Shown here: piece by piece, positions 11,244-24,139 of the stretch
How positions within the stretch are numbered: position 1 is the stretch's first letter
How the letters are laid out: the number at the start of each line of letters is the position of its first letter
From: Dirofilaria immitis
Taxonomy: Eukaryota; Nematoda; Chromadorea; Rhabditida; Onchocercidae
DNA: 64,000 bases
Assembly (NCBI GenBank): GCA_024305405.1
Contig: JAKNDB010000098.1
Location: forward strand, 2,932,501 to 2,996,500
Direction of reading: 5' to 3'
Notes under the pieces: generated by a model
What the model saw: the letters and a program-made list of their open reading frames with translations, nothing else
What the model was told of the DNA's origin: nothing
Databases searched by the model: none
Made by a program: the position numbers and the translations under genes

Positions 11244-12966
11244 ATGGCTTCTGTTGTTAATGTATGCAGTGTAGATGTATTGGAAAATCCTGGAAAATTT
11301 GGTGATCCTTTCAAGTTAGAAATCACATTTGAATGTTATGAACCACTCGTAGAAGGTTAATTTTATTCCTAATTTATACTTCACTTCTTTCTTTACAGAT
11401 GTATATTTATATTATTCGGCATATGAAATAAGTCATAAAATTCATACGCATTAATTTCTGTACAAATTGCTGATTAAATATTTGTTGTGATTAATCAAAA
11501 CTTTATAAATATATGACAGAAGCGAACATAAAATTAGAAAAATTATGTTTGTCTCCATCATCATAGATTTTTTAAGATCTGGATTGGGAATTAGTTTATG
11601 TTGGTTCAGGAGAATCGAATGCATACGACCAGATTCTTGATTCCATTCTGGTCGGTCCAGTCGGAGAAGGACGTCATAAATTTATTTTTGAGGTCTTTTT
11701 TTCGTTTTTAGAACATGTAGGAATGTAAAATTAAATAAGAAATGACCTTATTTGTTTAGCGAGCATTAAGTTCCCTTATTTAAGATTCTTTATCTGATGC
11801 TTCAGTTATAAAAATTTGGATTGATATAGAATTACTTGAGAACTTGTACTGAGCATTTTTGAGATTTTCGTAAGAAATTAATAGGAATTATTATTTCAGC
11901 AAATTCTGAAGCTGAAATTTACAAGAAATGATTGGATGTTGCAAGAAATTTTTTTTAAATGATTAATAATATTTTATGTTATTTAAGGCTGATGGTCCAG
12001 ATCCATCTAAAATACCAGAAAGTGAACTTGTTGGTGTAACAGTATTGTTGTTGAAATGTAGGTACATGGAGCAAGAGTTCATCAATATCGGATGGTTCGT
12101 TGCAACAGAATACACAGATCCAGAATTGCAGGAAGAACCTCCTGCATCTCCAATTTTAGAAAAGGTATTTGATTAAATCTTTGTCCTTAACTCAAATAAT
12201 GCGGAATGTATTTTACGGAGTGCTCTGGATTGGTTGCCAAATAATCATATGACTTCATTGCAGTTGCAAAGAAGGGTTTGTATTGATGATGTTCGCGTAA
12301 CTACTTTTGCAATCAAATGGCATAGAAACGAAGGAAATGTAGCTGATTCTGGCGATTTTGAAGATATGGAAGTTAATGAAACGACCGAAAAAACTGGAGA
12401 TGATTTTGCCATGAAAGGCGACGCTGATGCCGATAAAAGTGATGATTTGAACCAGGATATAGAAACCAACAGAGATGTTGAAGGTAGGCAGTAAAGGTAC
12501 CATCATATCTCTTATATTTATTCGCAAGCCGATTTTTCCGCAAAATTTCACTGACGTTAGACTTGAATTGAAATTTCCTAATAGTTTAAATTATCGCATA
12601 TTTCGCTTTATTTTTAGTTTTTGATGATTTGGTTTTGGTTCTCATCTCTAGAGAAATAAAATGAAATGTGCTTAAATACTGTTTTTAATAATTATTCTTT
12701 TATGAAACCTTAATTGCTATCGCAGATGAGACTTGAAACTGTAGAATAACGCTTAGTGATATCGTTTCTTATTTCTTCATAGAAGAAATTATCAGAAAGA
12801 AATAAAATATTTATATTTTATTTAGGCGATTATTTGTTGATCATTACTTTCAGTAAAAATTGGCGATGACCTAGAAATAGACGCGTCTCTTGAAAGTAAA
12901 GCTACCATTGCTGGTTTACCACTTCTTGATGTCACTAATGAATCGATTCCTGATTTGGTAGATTGA
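11244..12966 (+). CDS. unc-85: ASF1 histone H3-H4 chaperone (UNC-85 type)
   Basis: ASF1 binds an H3-H4 dimer and hands it to the CAF-1 and HIRA assembly factors during replication and repair in the nucleus. Five exons: 11244-11355, 11577-11692, 11988-12164, 12264-12483 and 12854-12966, giving 245 residues with all phases in register. The conserved core covers about residues 1-155: [94 protein letters not shown] and VTTFAIKWH. The remaining ~90 residues are acidic, as is usual for ASF1 tails. The start is the ATG at 11244; a strong acceptor (CAACAGTTTTCAG) ends two bases upstream, suiting a trans-spliced leader or an upstream 5' UTR exon. It is convergent with the MAM gene. Confidence 0.95.
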
Positions 12967-14640
12967 AAATGATGACAATGATTTTTGATGATCTCTGCTG
13001 TTCTTGGATGTTAGTTCATTTTTTTGTTTTTTTTTCATCTCACTAGTTCGGTGCGTTGTTATTTGATTTTCTCTGTATCATATTTGGAATTTTTTTATTC
13101 TTTGTCTTTCGAACTCTTGTTTGTATTATTTATTTCAATTCTTTTTATAGGAATAATTATAGTTGTTGGATGGAAAATGATTTTCTTAAGATTGAATGAG
13201 AAATGATTTGTTGAATTTGTTATCTCAAATTAAATTTCATTGACCTTTTGTTTGTTTGCAGTTCTAACCGTCTTTTTTCCTTTCTATTCATGACAATCTA
13301 TAAAATTAGCATATTTAGTCGATTTAGTAATTCTATTAAGATTTAGGTCTTATTTTTACTGTTTATATCTTTTTATCTCCCTACCTCCCATCGTTTATTG
13401 TGTTTACAAACGATTAGTTTATTAGCATAGGGTAATATTTTTTTTTTTATTTTGGTTTCACTTGTTTTTTTAAATGGCTCTCATGCATAAAGACACTTTA
13501 TGACTGTGAACATTACAAAAACTCATGAATTCATTGGAGCTTTTAGCGTAACGAATTTTAAATGAGATTAAAATGATTATTTTTCGTCGAGCCATAATCG
13601 AATCATTAACAAAATTTAATCTTCCATGCAATAATGATGTTTACACTTGTTTCTTTTAACCTTTAGTATATCGATTCTTTATCACATCTAAAAATCATTT
13701 GCTTCAGAAATTTAAGAATGATAAATTTAGTTTTTGATTATGCATGCATTTTTATGCATATTTCCCTATTTTTACGACATATCATAAATATCATAGAGTC
13801 TGAAATTACTCAAAATGATGTATAAATCAAATATTATATAATCTTTTGCATCAGAGTACCTCCTCTTCCAAAAAATCATGTGATTTATTTCTTGTCTGAA
13901 ATGAATAAAAATATTTTAAAAAATTAATTTATGACATAAATACTTTATCGCTTCTATTATACATGATTTTTTTCACGATAAAAAGTAATCTTCATATAGT
14001 CTTATTATGAAAACATTTCAATAACAAACTAATCACATGCTATGCATAAAATATATAGCCCGAATCAAAATGATAATTTAAAAATTTTGAATTAAAAAAT
14101 GCGCAAATTTCTGAATTCTAGCTCAGAAATTTGCACCAATTTAATTTGAGATCTTTCTTAGGTGAAGTTTTTCAGTTATTTGTTAACAGATTACTTTTTC
14201 ACATTAAATTATTGCGAAAGTTTTTGGTTTTTCGACCGAAAGTTTATGAGATGGCGAGAACGTTCTTTTGACATGGTTCGGTTTCAAGAATATCAAAAAT
14301 TTTGTGTATTCGAATATTATCCATCGCACATGTTCCATTAATTTTTCCATTATTTTCACATACAAATAATATCTGAAATAGAAAACTTATTATAATAATC
14401 CATATTACATTTCTATTTTATAATTTTTATTCATTTCAATTATTTTTTTTGCTTAATTATTATCATTTAACTTAATCAGTAATCAAATTCAATTTTCATA
14501 GTGCAAAATTTTTATTATCACTTAAGTAGTTTATGATTAAATGGAATGGAAAAAAGTGTATCGTAATAATTATAAATTTAAATTATATGGCTATTATTAT
14601 TTTTGATTCACTGCAAAGAGACATTATGAAATTTAAAATT
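12967..14640. other. 3' intergenic region between convergent ASF1 and MAM genes
   Basis: AT-rich sequence holding both 3' UTRs. An AATAAA lies near 13904 but is far from the ASF1 stop. A Phe/Leu/Ile-rich open frame near 13024-13206 looks like low-complexity T-rich DNA. No RNA gene was recognised. Confidence 0.45.
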
Positions 14641-17600
14641 TTATAAACTTTTTTCATTTATCCCTACGCCTGTCCATTTTTTTCTATTTTTTCTTTTTTT
14701 TCTTTCAATTATTCGATAATTTTGATACCTTTTGGTAGCTATAGGACAGGTAAATCTTTGTGTTTTCCAAATAATTGGCGTTGAATGCGCTTCTGTTGCA
14801 AACGGACAAAATAGTTCGGATGGTCGTTTACCGCCCAACATTCTTCTTATATTAATTAAAGCTTCTGAAAAAAAAAAGTAATTGAATTTCAATTTTTGCA
14901 TTACAAAAAAACAAAACATTTTGTTTTTGAAATTAATTTTTACATTTTAGCTATTTGAAAATATGCAATTGGATAATTGTTTGCTCATTTCGAGACTTAT
15001 CAAATCATTATTATCATTAAAACATAACATTAATTTGTTGAAAAAAAAATTAATTATATTAATTCGACAATTAAAATAAAAATCATCATCTGACTCCAAT
15101 TCTGTATTGATAATTAAAATAAAAATCATCACCTGACTCCAATTCTGTATTGATAATTAAAATAAAAATCATCACCTGACTCCAATTCTGTATTATAGCA
15201 ACATCCATAAAATCGTTCTCCTTCCGTATATTCCAATACATCGAATACAATTTTATATTCTTCCATAAATGATGTATCTGTTTCCAATACTGCTACCGTA
15301 TTTGGCCTTGTAAATGCTTGCATAAAATTTCGATCATGAACTAAAATAATGGAAATTTTAAATATTGGCGAAATAAGAATTTAAAATAACAGAATATTCG
15401 ACTGAAATTTCAGAATCAAAAATTTGACATTAAAACTTAGAAATTATCAAATCATAACTGATTTAGAATTGATAAAATTATAATGAAAAAAACCTTCTAA
15501 ATATATATGTATATATGAAAATAGAAATGAATTATGTAATTTTAAAATTTATGATAACTGTGACATTATTAACTTTAAGTATTTTATAACTCACATGATA
15601 ATTATGACATTATTAATTTTAAATAAATATTTATAAACTTTTTTATTGATTTGAGGAAAAAGTTTTTTTCTTTTAAAATTTAAATTTATTCAATTTTCGA
15701 ATTGCTAATTTTCTAAAAAATATTATCATACTTACGTCTAACTCGTTGAAAAGTTGATCCACGTGATAATTGTGAATAATGATAAGAACACATTGAATGA
15801 TCAAATAAGCAACCACCAATAGTATTACATTCCAAAAGATTTAAAACAAATGGTAATGTTTGTATTGTTGTTGTTGTTGTTGTTGTTAGAATAAATGGTT
15901 CATTATTTTGATTATTATTCTTTTTATATACCTGTCTAGATAAATATTAATTTTTTTATTATTATTATTATTTTTAAAATTTTTAATTTCTCTAAATATT
16001 ATTGATCATTTATTATTTTATTAATATTATATATTAAAAATGTAATATAAATATATTAAATAAATTGCGTACTTATATACATAAATTGGAATTGGAAATA
16101 GTTTATAATTTATTGAATTAAAATTTATAAATAATATGATATGATAATAGATTAATTTTTTAGAGGTTTTTTTAAGAAAAAATTTTAGTGCAATTTAAAT
16201 ATTCCAATTATTTTTTCATCTTCTCTTATGCTTATTTTTTCGTATCATTTTTGCGTTTAATTTCTAATTTAAATTTGATATCGGAAATCGTTTACCATAA
16301 TTTCTGATTTGGGTTTGATATGGGAAATCACTTACTTTAATTTCAAATTAATTTAGGTTCGACATGAGAATCACTTATTCTAATTTTTAATTAATTTACA
16401 TTCAATATGAGAATTGCTTTAATTCAAATTAATTTAGTTTCGATATGAAAAATTTGCCTTAATTTCTAATTTGGTTTCGATATGAGAATCAGTTCAACTT
16501 CAAATTAATTTAGTTTCGATATGAAAAATTTATCCTAATTTTAAATTTAGATTCGTTATAAAAATCGTTTACTCTAACTTCTAATTAATTTAGATTCGAT
16601 ATGAGAATTATTTTAATTTCGAATTAATTTCGATTCGACACGAAAATCGCTTACTTTTGCCTATTTTCAATATCACCGCTAAATTGTCTCTGATTACCGA
16701 TTAAGCCATCTGAATCATCTTCCAAAAATTTCGCAAATGCATCACCAAAAATATCACGAAGTACTAAAAAAAAACCTTCAATTCTTTTTTTTTTTCTTCA
16801 TACAAATATTTTTCGAAAATTTTTGAAAATATTTTTTCAAAAGAAATTTAACAAAGAAAAAAAAAGTTAACAAAAAGAAAAAAAAGAGAGAGAGAGAGAG
16901 AAGAAAAGAAATGCAACGAACAAAATGATGAATTTAAATTTGTTGATTGAATTGTTGAAGTTTCAGCAATTAATGTTTTTCGTATTTTATTTCGTGTATT
17001 TATCGGTCGTATTCGTAATATTTCCTTCTCGCGAAATCGTTCTGTTGCAACTAATTTCATCGGTTGTTGTTTTGATCGCGAAATAAATGGTTGATAACAT
17101 TCATCAATGATAACTTTGATACTATTGATTATTGCTAGAGCGGTTGATTTGCCATGATTGTGTAATTTGATGTAAAACTTTAACAAAAACAAAAAAATAT
17201 TTCAAATTAATATTTAATTAATCTGTCAATATATTTATTCAAATGAAATAATAAAATTTTGAAATGAAAAAGTGATAACAAAAAAAAAAGAAGTGATAAT
17301 ATCATACTTGAATTGGTTGTCTTGATGAGACTGTAAATTTTTACTAGTATAATTAGTAAAATTCCAATTTGGTAAAATGTACAATATCGATAAATGCTAT
17401 TTTTACCATGCAAATATTTCCAGCATAATTTCATTCTTGTTCGTGGTAACTGATAAGCTCTAAAAATTTCTGTATATTTTCTACATCGATTAATACTCTA
17501 CTCCTATGATAATCATGTTTTAGGTGTTAAGAATTTCGAATGCTAAGATGACAATTTATATTTCGAAAAGATAAAGAATATTTGATAATAGCAAATTATG

Positions 17601-20600
17601 ATAGTTTGTTGCTAAATTTAAATATTAAATTAATTAATCAAAAAGTGATAGTGTTAGACTTCAAAATTACAATTCAATTAATTGATTAAATGATAATTTA
17701 TGATAATAAATTATCATTAGTCTATGCATATATTTTAAAAGAATTCATAGCTAAAGTAAGTTTAAATTAAAAATTATTGAAAATTTGATAATTTTTGACT
17801 TCGAGATTAGGTTCGATTTTAAAAAAATTAATGATAATAGCAAATTGTCACTGATCAATGCAAGTGTTTTAAGTGATTCATAGCAAAGTTCAAAGTTCAA
17901 ATAATAAAAAGTTGCTAATTGTAGGTTTTGAAATTAGAATTTAATTTTGAATGACAAATGATATAATGTCATGCTATCTTAATTTACGCAAATTTTTAAA
18001 TAATTGATGAAAAAGTTCAAAGTTCAAGATTAGTGATAATGAACGATGTATCAGACAATAAATTTCATTTAAATAATTAAGATTAATTAATACTTAGACA
18101 TGGCAAATTTTATCAGAACTGTAACTTGACCAGTTCTTGAGCATGTTACGCATGATGTCCAATCACTGGAATATCTTACATTTGGTGTAACAGATGTTGC
18201 CAGAAAATATTGGCCTGAAAAAAATAGCCCAGAATACATATATCTTCAAATCCAACATTAATTCTATCGCTATAAAAATTCACCATATAATGCATAAATT
18301 TGTCCATTTAATAGCTTATCAAATTTATCAATCATTTATCAGTTTCTTATTTTGCAATATGTTAAAAAGCAAAATTTTGAAATAATTTTTTTCACTTTAA
18401 AGTAGGTTAGAAAATTTGAAATTATAATTTATCGTTGTTTAAAATTATAACAAAAATATTGAAGGACAAATTCATCCAAAATTTAATTCATAAAATAAAT
18501 TATAATTTAAAAAATTTATTTTATAAAAAATTTATTTCCTTCTCTTTTCTCTTTTTTTCTTTCATTCTTCCAATCACAAAGAATTTTTCATTCGATAGTG
18601 TTGTTTGATTTATAAAATATTTGAAAAAAATCTTCTTTTTTTTGATTTCATCCCGTAACAAATTGATTTATTTGGGTCAATGATTGATTTTAATTATCAG
18701 CGAAAAATCAATCACAGATTTGCAAATTTCTTTTTTTTGAAATTTTATAAGCAATAATTTACTATTTTTATATATCACACTTAGGAAATCAGAATAATTT
18801 AATTATTTTCAAATATCAATAGAGCTGATAAAAATCTTTATCAATAATATTTTTAGTAACTCTATCAATAATTATATAGTAATGATAGTGCCGCAATGAA
18901 GCAATGCAGAATAATCATTATTTACTATTTTTGTATATCAAATTTAGAAAGTCATGATAATCTAATTATTTTCGATTAATATTTTCAAATATCAATCGAT
19001 TTTTGCTAATAAAAATTCTTATCACAAAAATTTTTATTACTCTGTCAATAATTATGTGCTAATGATAATGCTGCAATAAAGCAATGAAGATATCATTTTA
19101 GTCATAACAACTTATGCTGAATTATTTTTATTCTAAATTATCATTTAAGTGTCATATTTTTTTATACCATCATTTCAACGATCGGCTAATTTTATTTATT
19201 CGATCAACATTTATCAGTGGTTGATTATCATTTCTAATTTTTACAAAAAATTTACAATTTTTGTAAAAAAATTTAATAATTTTTTCTTAAATTGTTACAT
19301 TATTTTGTAATAATCTTCAATAATTTGATTTTTTTGGTGGGTTAAAATTATTTTATTATCAATCATTTATTGTTGATAAAATTGATTATTCCAAAAAATT
19401 TTTTCTTCCATTTATAATCTAAAAAAAAGAAATGATAAGAATCTGAAATTAAAAGTAAGTTTGAAGTAAATTTTTTTTACAAATTCTTCAATATTTCATT
19501 GTTCATTGTTATTTTAAATTTAAAGAATTTTTTCTTGTTATTCCTTTTTTTTGTTTTTAAATTATCAATTATCGGATGTAAAATTATTAGATTTATCAAT
19601 AAATGCAATGATTGCAAAATAATTATCAAATTTATCAATAAGTTATCAAATTTATCAATAATGATAGTAAAATAAATGCTTGAAAAAATGACATTTAAAT
19701 TTTAACCATTTGTTTTTTCCTTAATTTTGAATTTTAATTTTACTTTTTTCTTTTTCCTAAATTTTTCCAAAATTTAAAATAAAAGAAATTAATTGTTGTA
19801 AACAAACAAATAAACAAAAAATTATTTTTTTGTCAACAATTTATATTTATAAAATTATTCTTAAATTTATTTATTTATTTGTTTTCCATTTAAAAAAAAA
19901 AAAATTTATAAATTAATCATATGATCTTTCATGATTTGGTGGTTAGTGATGCATGGCCGTTCGTTCTTAGTTGGTGGAGTGATTTGTCTTGTTTATTCTG
20001 ATAACGAGCGAGACTCTAGCCTACCAAATAGTTACTGGATAATTTTGGGTCCAGATAACTTCTTAGAGGGACAAGCGGTGTTTAGCCGTATGAAGTTGTG
20101 CAATAACAGGTCTATGATGCTCTTAGATGTCCAGGACTGCACGGTTGTTTAAATTAAAATTTTCCATTTATAATTAATCAACGACAAAATAATTTATCAA
20201 TTAGCAAACAATCGATAAAATAATTTATCAATTAATATTTCACCTATTTCTATTCTTTCATTTAAATTCATCCAATAATTTCATTTATTTAATAATAGAA
20301 AAAGAAAGGAAAAGTTACTGCATTTTATAAACTAATTTCGTAATAATTTTTTCTTACCTGATTTATTCCTATCAAATGTTGATTGTGTTGGAATGGCTTG
20401 ATTTTTAAAATCATCAATTTTACTACGATATATTTGCCATGGTGCACCATCACCATTATTTCTCCAGCAACATGATTTCCAATTAAAATTGCAATCTAAT
20501 GAGCTACCATAAACTGTAAGATATGATTAATTTTAAATTTTAGCATAGCTATTAAAAGTAATTAAAAAGGAAAAAAAAATTTGACCTTTCATAAAACTAC

Positions 20601-22013
20601 AAATGAAATAGGCTATGGCTATTAATAGAAAATTAATTTAATTAAATCTAATTAATTTCAATTCTAATTAAATCCAATTCAGTAAATTCAATTAATTCTA
20701 ATTCCAATTAAATCCATAAATCTAATTAATTCTGATTTAAATCTAATTTTAAATCTAATTTAATCGAATTAAATCTGATAATTGAATTTAACTAAATCTA
20801 ATAAGATTATTAAATCTAATTTTATAAATTAAATTTAATAAACAATTATTAGATGTAATTTTTTTAAATTAACTAAAAACGAAATTTGACCTTTCATAAA
20901 TTACAAAATAAAACAGACTGTTAAAATTTAATTTTAGTATTTAGACGGAAATAATTTGACCTTTCGTAAATTATCAATTAATCAGATTCGTTAAGATTAA
21001 TTCTAATACTTCGACAAATTAATTATTTACAATAAAATATACTTATTTTTTAATTTTAGTATTTCAATACAATTACATTTAATAGAAAAATTTAAATGAT
21101 TATTTTATGTTTTTTTTTAAATTAAATGTCTTAAAAAAAGCGAAAGAATTTTTGTTTACAAAATTTTGTTCGAACAAAAGAAAATAAATGTCATATCATA
21201 GTGAAATATTATTATCATAAAAAAGGAATTGATAAACATGAAAAGGATAATAATTTTTTTTTCAAAGATTTTGAGATTTAAATATATCCCAAAATCCTTT
21301 GTATAACTTGAGAAGAACAAAAAAAAGGAAAACTTGATTTTTATTCAATTAGAACTTGCTTAGAACTTGAATTCAGATGCCGCTTAGAATTTGAATTCAG
21401 ATGCCGCTTAGAATTTGATTTCAGACGATGCTTAGAACTTGAACTTTATCCAATCATTTACCTATTCGTGCATTCATGAATAAACTAATTTGGCAGAAAG
21501 GAATCAAAATTTAAAAAAAATTTGTTTAATGAAAATTTTTGACTTTTTCGATTGAATTTATTTGGAAAAAAAGTGATAAAAAAATAATTTGTTGCAACTG
21601 ATAAAGGAGTTATTTTATAATGATAAAATGATTACTTGGCAATGATACAACGATAGGAATTATTTACGGACATGATAATTGGTAGTAGCGAAAAAGAATG
21701 TTTATAATTTATAATTTCTTTTTGCATTCAATTTCATAATTAATCTTATCTTATAAATAGTACTGATAAAACGATGATAATGATAGTGGCAAAAAAATAA
21801 AGTTTATTCTTCCGTTTCCAAGTTTCGTTTGTGAATTAATGCTTATGTTATGGTGTTATTGATACTGATAAAAACGATCAATGATAGTAGCAAAAAAATG
21901 AAAGTTTATTTTTTTTCTTGCCTAAATTAGTTAAATTAATGCTTACCTTGTAATGATATAGCAGTAATTGATAGTAGTAATAAAAATGGAAAGCATTGTT
22001 GAAGTTGAAACAT
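14641..22013 (-). CDS. Secreted MAM-domain-like protein, 457 residues
   Basis: Ten exons in transcript order: 21947-22013, 20358-20513, 18094-18214, 17407-17459, 17308-17330, ~16922-17177, 16655-16763, 15736-15935, 15176-15340 and 14641-14864. Lengths sum to 458 codons including stop, all in phase. Residues 1-22 (MFQLQQCFPFLLLLSITAIS plus two) form a signal peptide. A MAM-like domain follows: LDCNFNWKSCCWRNNGDGAP, YFLATSVTPN, WTSCVTCSRTGQVTVLI and FYIKLHNHGKSTALAIINSI. The C-terminal half (CNTIGGCLFDHSMCSYH, EYKIVFDVLEYTEGERFYGC) resembles a second, diverged module. MAM domains are extracellular adhesion modules; the ligand here is unknown. No transmembrane helix is evident. The donor ending exon 6 is weak (TTTT|GTTCGT). 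Intron 2 carries an rRNA fragment and intron 9 a tandem donor array. Confidence 0.72.
15066..15190. repeat. Three 43 bp tandem units carrying a splice donor of the MAM gene
   Basis: The donor of exon 9 (minus-strand GAGTCAG|GTGATG) ends the exon at 15176. Exact copies recur 43 bases further into the intron (exon edge at 15133) and, with GT changed to AT, another 43 bases on (15090). Using the second donor would shift the frame and reach a stop at once. Confidence 0.92.
16255..16650. repeat. Degenerate tandem repeats in MAM intron 7
   Basis: About six imperfect units of 50-70 bases combining TTCGATATGAGAAT-like and TAATTTCTAATT words fill the intron up to the exon 7 donor at 16654. Confidence 0.7.
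19925..20143 (+). pseudogene. Diverged fragment of nuclear 18S rRNA
   Basis: About 220 bases match the conserved 3' part of small-subunit rRNA: TTGGTGGAGTGATTTGTCTT, GATAACGAGCGAGACTCTAG, CTTCTTAGAGGGACAAGCGG, AGCCGTATGAAGTTG, AATAACAGGTCTATGATG and CTTAGATGTCCAGGACTGCA. Substitutions and a 4-base duplication (CCGTTCGTTCTTAG where CCGTTCTTAG is usual) mark it as non-functional. It lies antisense in intron 2 of the MAM gene and is a visible island of balanced composition. The open frame across it has no meaning as protein. No other rDNA was seen nearby. Confidence 0.93.
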
Positions 22014-24139
22014 TTGAAGAAATTGATAAGAAAAAAAAAAAAGAAAAATTAGAGTGAATATCACTCGTTGATATATATATATATCACTCGTTCACTTGTT
22101 TTATCTGCTTTTGACAATAAATTCCGCAATTGTAAATGATCAACGAAACGGTGTAAATTTGTCGCGATTTATATTTTGATCATCGTCATCGAAACAAACA
22201 AACTTCGTTCCAATCATTTGTCAATTTTCATCGAATATATTATTAGTAAATTTCATTGAAAATGATAAAGGAATGAAATGAATGGATGAAATTTCTTTAA
22301 TATTACCCTGATGTAACAACTGGTATTTAGGGCTGAATTTTCTTGAACTAAACTAGTTTCCTCATTGATATTTCCGTTTTAAACCGAAATATCGATCATG
22401 ATCATTTAACCAATGATCATGATCATTGATAAATGATAAAAGACAAATTTTTTGATTATTATTAAACTAAATTGCTCTCAATTATATCATCTAGCATAAT
22501 ACTATTTTTATTGATTGATAAAGTTGTTATATTTATCATTTAATAGAATGTTATTTTTATTAGCTGCTAAAATTTTTACATTATCAATTAATATTATGAT
22601 ATTATTTTTATCAGTTGATAAAGTTGTTATATTTATCATTTAATACAATATTATCTTTATTATTTAATAAGATTTTTGTATTATCACTTAATATTATAAT
22701 ATTATTTTTATCAGTTGATAAAATTTTTGAAAAGACATTTGAAACATATAAAAAGATGGCAAAGTTGAACATGTTAGGATAACAAAACATTACATATTAT
22801 CTAGTGTGATATAGTTTTCATCAATTGATAAGCATATTATCACCTAATTTGATTTCTATCAATTGATAAAATTTTGAAGAAATTTTATGACAAATAAAAA
22901 CATGACAAAGTTCAACATATTTTAAATCAATTAATTCAACAAGACAGATATTATCAGTTAATATGATATCATTTCTATCAAATGATAAAGTTTTGAAGAA
23001 TCATTAATTACCAATAAAAAAATCTAGAATTGGTTATTGTAATGATGAAAAGATAGATAATATCATTTTTATGATATTATTTTTATCAGTTATAATAACC
23101 AATAAAACGATAAAATTTAGGCGTTATTATTATGACATCAATATTATCACCCAGGTTGATATCATTTTTATCTATTGATATTAATTGTCAATTGTCTCAA
23201 TTCATATCAATTTATAAAATTTTTAGAAAAATTTTATTGCAGATAAAATGTTAACGTCGAATCCGTAAAGATTAAAAAGACCGACATTATCACCTAGTAT
23301 GATATCATAAGATCGATATTATTATCATCTATTATGATATCATTTTTATCAGCCAGTTAAAGCCTTCGAAAAAGCCTGAAAAATTTCGTTTATTTTTATC
23401 GATACTATATTTAATTACTATTATTATACTAAAATTATAGCAATAACTAAAAAAATAAACAAATTATAACTTTAATTATTTTACTAATTTTAGGAGCAAA
23501 ATTTTTATTAATTTCAAATAATTTTTTATTTTTGAGTTTGCAAATTTATTATTTCTATTAAAATTAAAAAATAGTAACTATTATTTTCTTATTAACAATG
23601 ATAAAATAATGCTTTATCATCAATTAACAATGATTAATTAATGCTTTATCATCAATTAACAATGATAAATTAATGCTTCATCATCAAATAACAATGATAA
23701 ATTAATGCTTTATCATCAATCTATACAACACGATAATTGCTTATTAAAAATAAACAAATTATTCGCCGATTTTTTATTTTCCATAAAATAATTATCTTTT
23801 CGGCAAACTTTCCAAAAGCTATTTCAATGATAACAGTGATAACATTTTTATCACATTTCAAATTAATTAAATACATTTTTATTTTTTTTTATTCAAATAT
23901 GCAAATTATTTCTTTTTTATTTTATTTATTTTTTGCATAAATTAACAAAAAAAAAACTCATATTTATATTTTCCTTATTCTTCTTCCTCGCTCTTTTTCC
24001 AATTTTTTTTTTTATTCCTAAAATTGATGAAAAATTTTAATTTTATAAAATCATTTCTCTATTGGACGGTTTATTTCTAATTTTAGTCCATCAATAATAA
24101 AAGGAATAAACAAACAAAAAAAGGAAAGAAAGAATTAAG
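22014..24139. other. Divergent promoter region between the MAM gene and the unrecognised plus-strand gene
   Basis: An (AT)n stretch lies at about 22067-22083, upstream of the minus-strand start. GTTGATAAAATT/TTATCA words recur throughout 22450-23350, and near-identical ATTAATGCTTTATCATCAAT units repeat at 23580-23720. A TTTCTAATTTTAG acceptor-like site about 50 bases before the plus-strand ATG at 24140 might be a leader acceptor. Nothing coding was seen. Confidence 0.45.

Noticed and set aside
12245..12551. Minus-strand open frames over ASF1 exon 4
   Set aside because: Shadows of the acidic ASF1 coding sequence.
13024..13206. Hydrophobic 60-codon open frame after ASF1
   Set aside because: T-rich 3' UTR-like sequence; no partner exons and no conserved motif.
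14641..15340. First read as part of a calcium-channel alpha-2/delta subunit
   Set aside because: Once all exons were joined, the signal peptide, CxWKSCCWRN-type start and strand pattern fitted a MAM-like secreted protein better; no VWA motif is present.
19931..20152. 73-codon open frame
   Set aside because: It is a chance frame through the 18S rRNA fragment.
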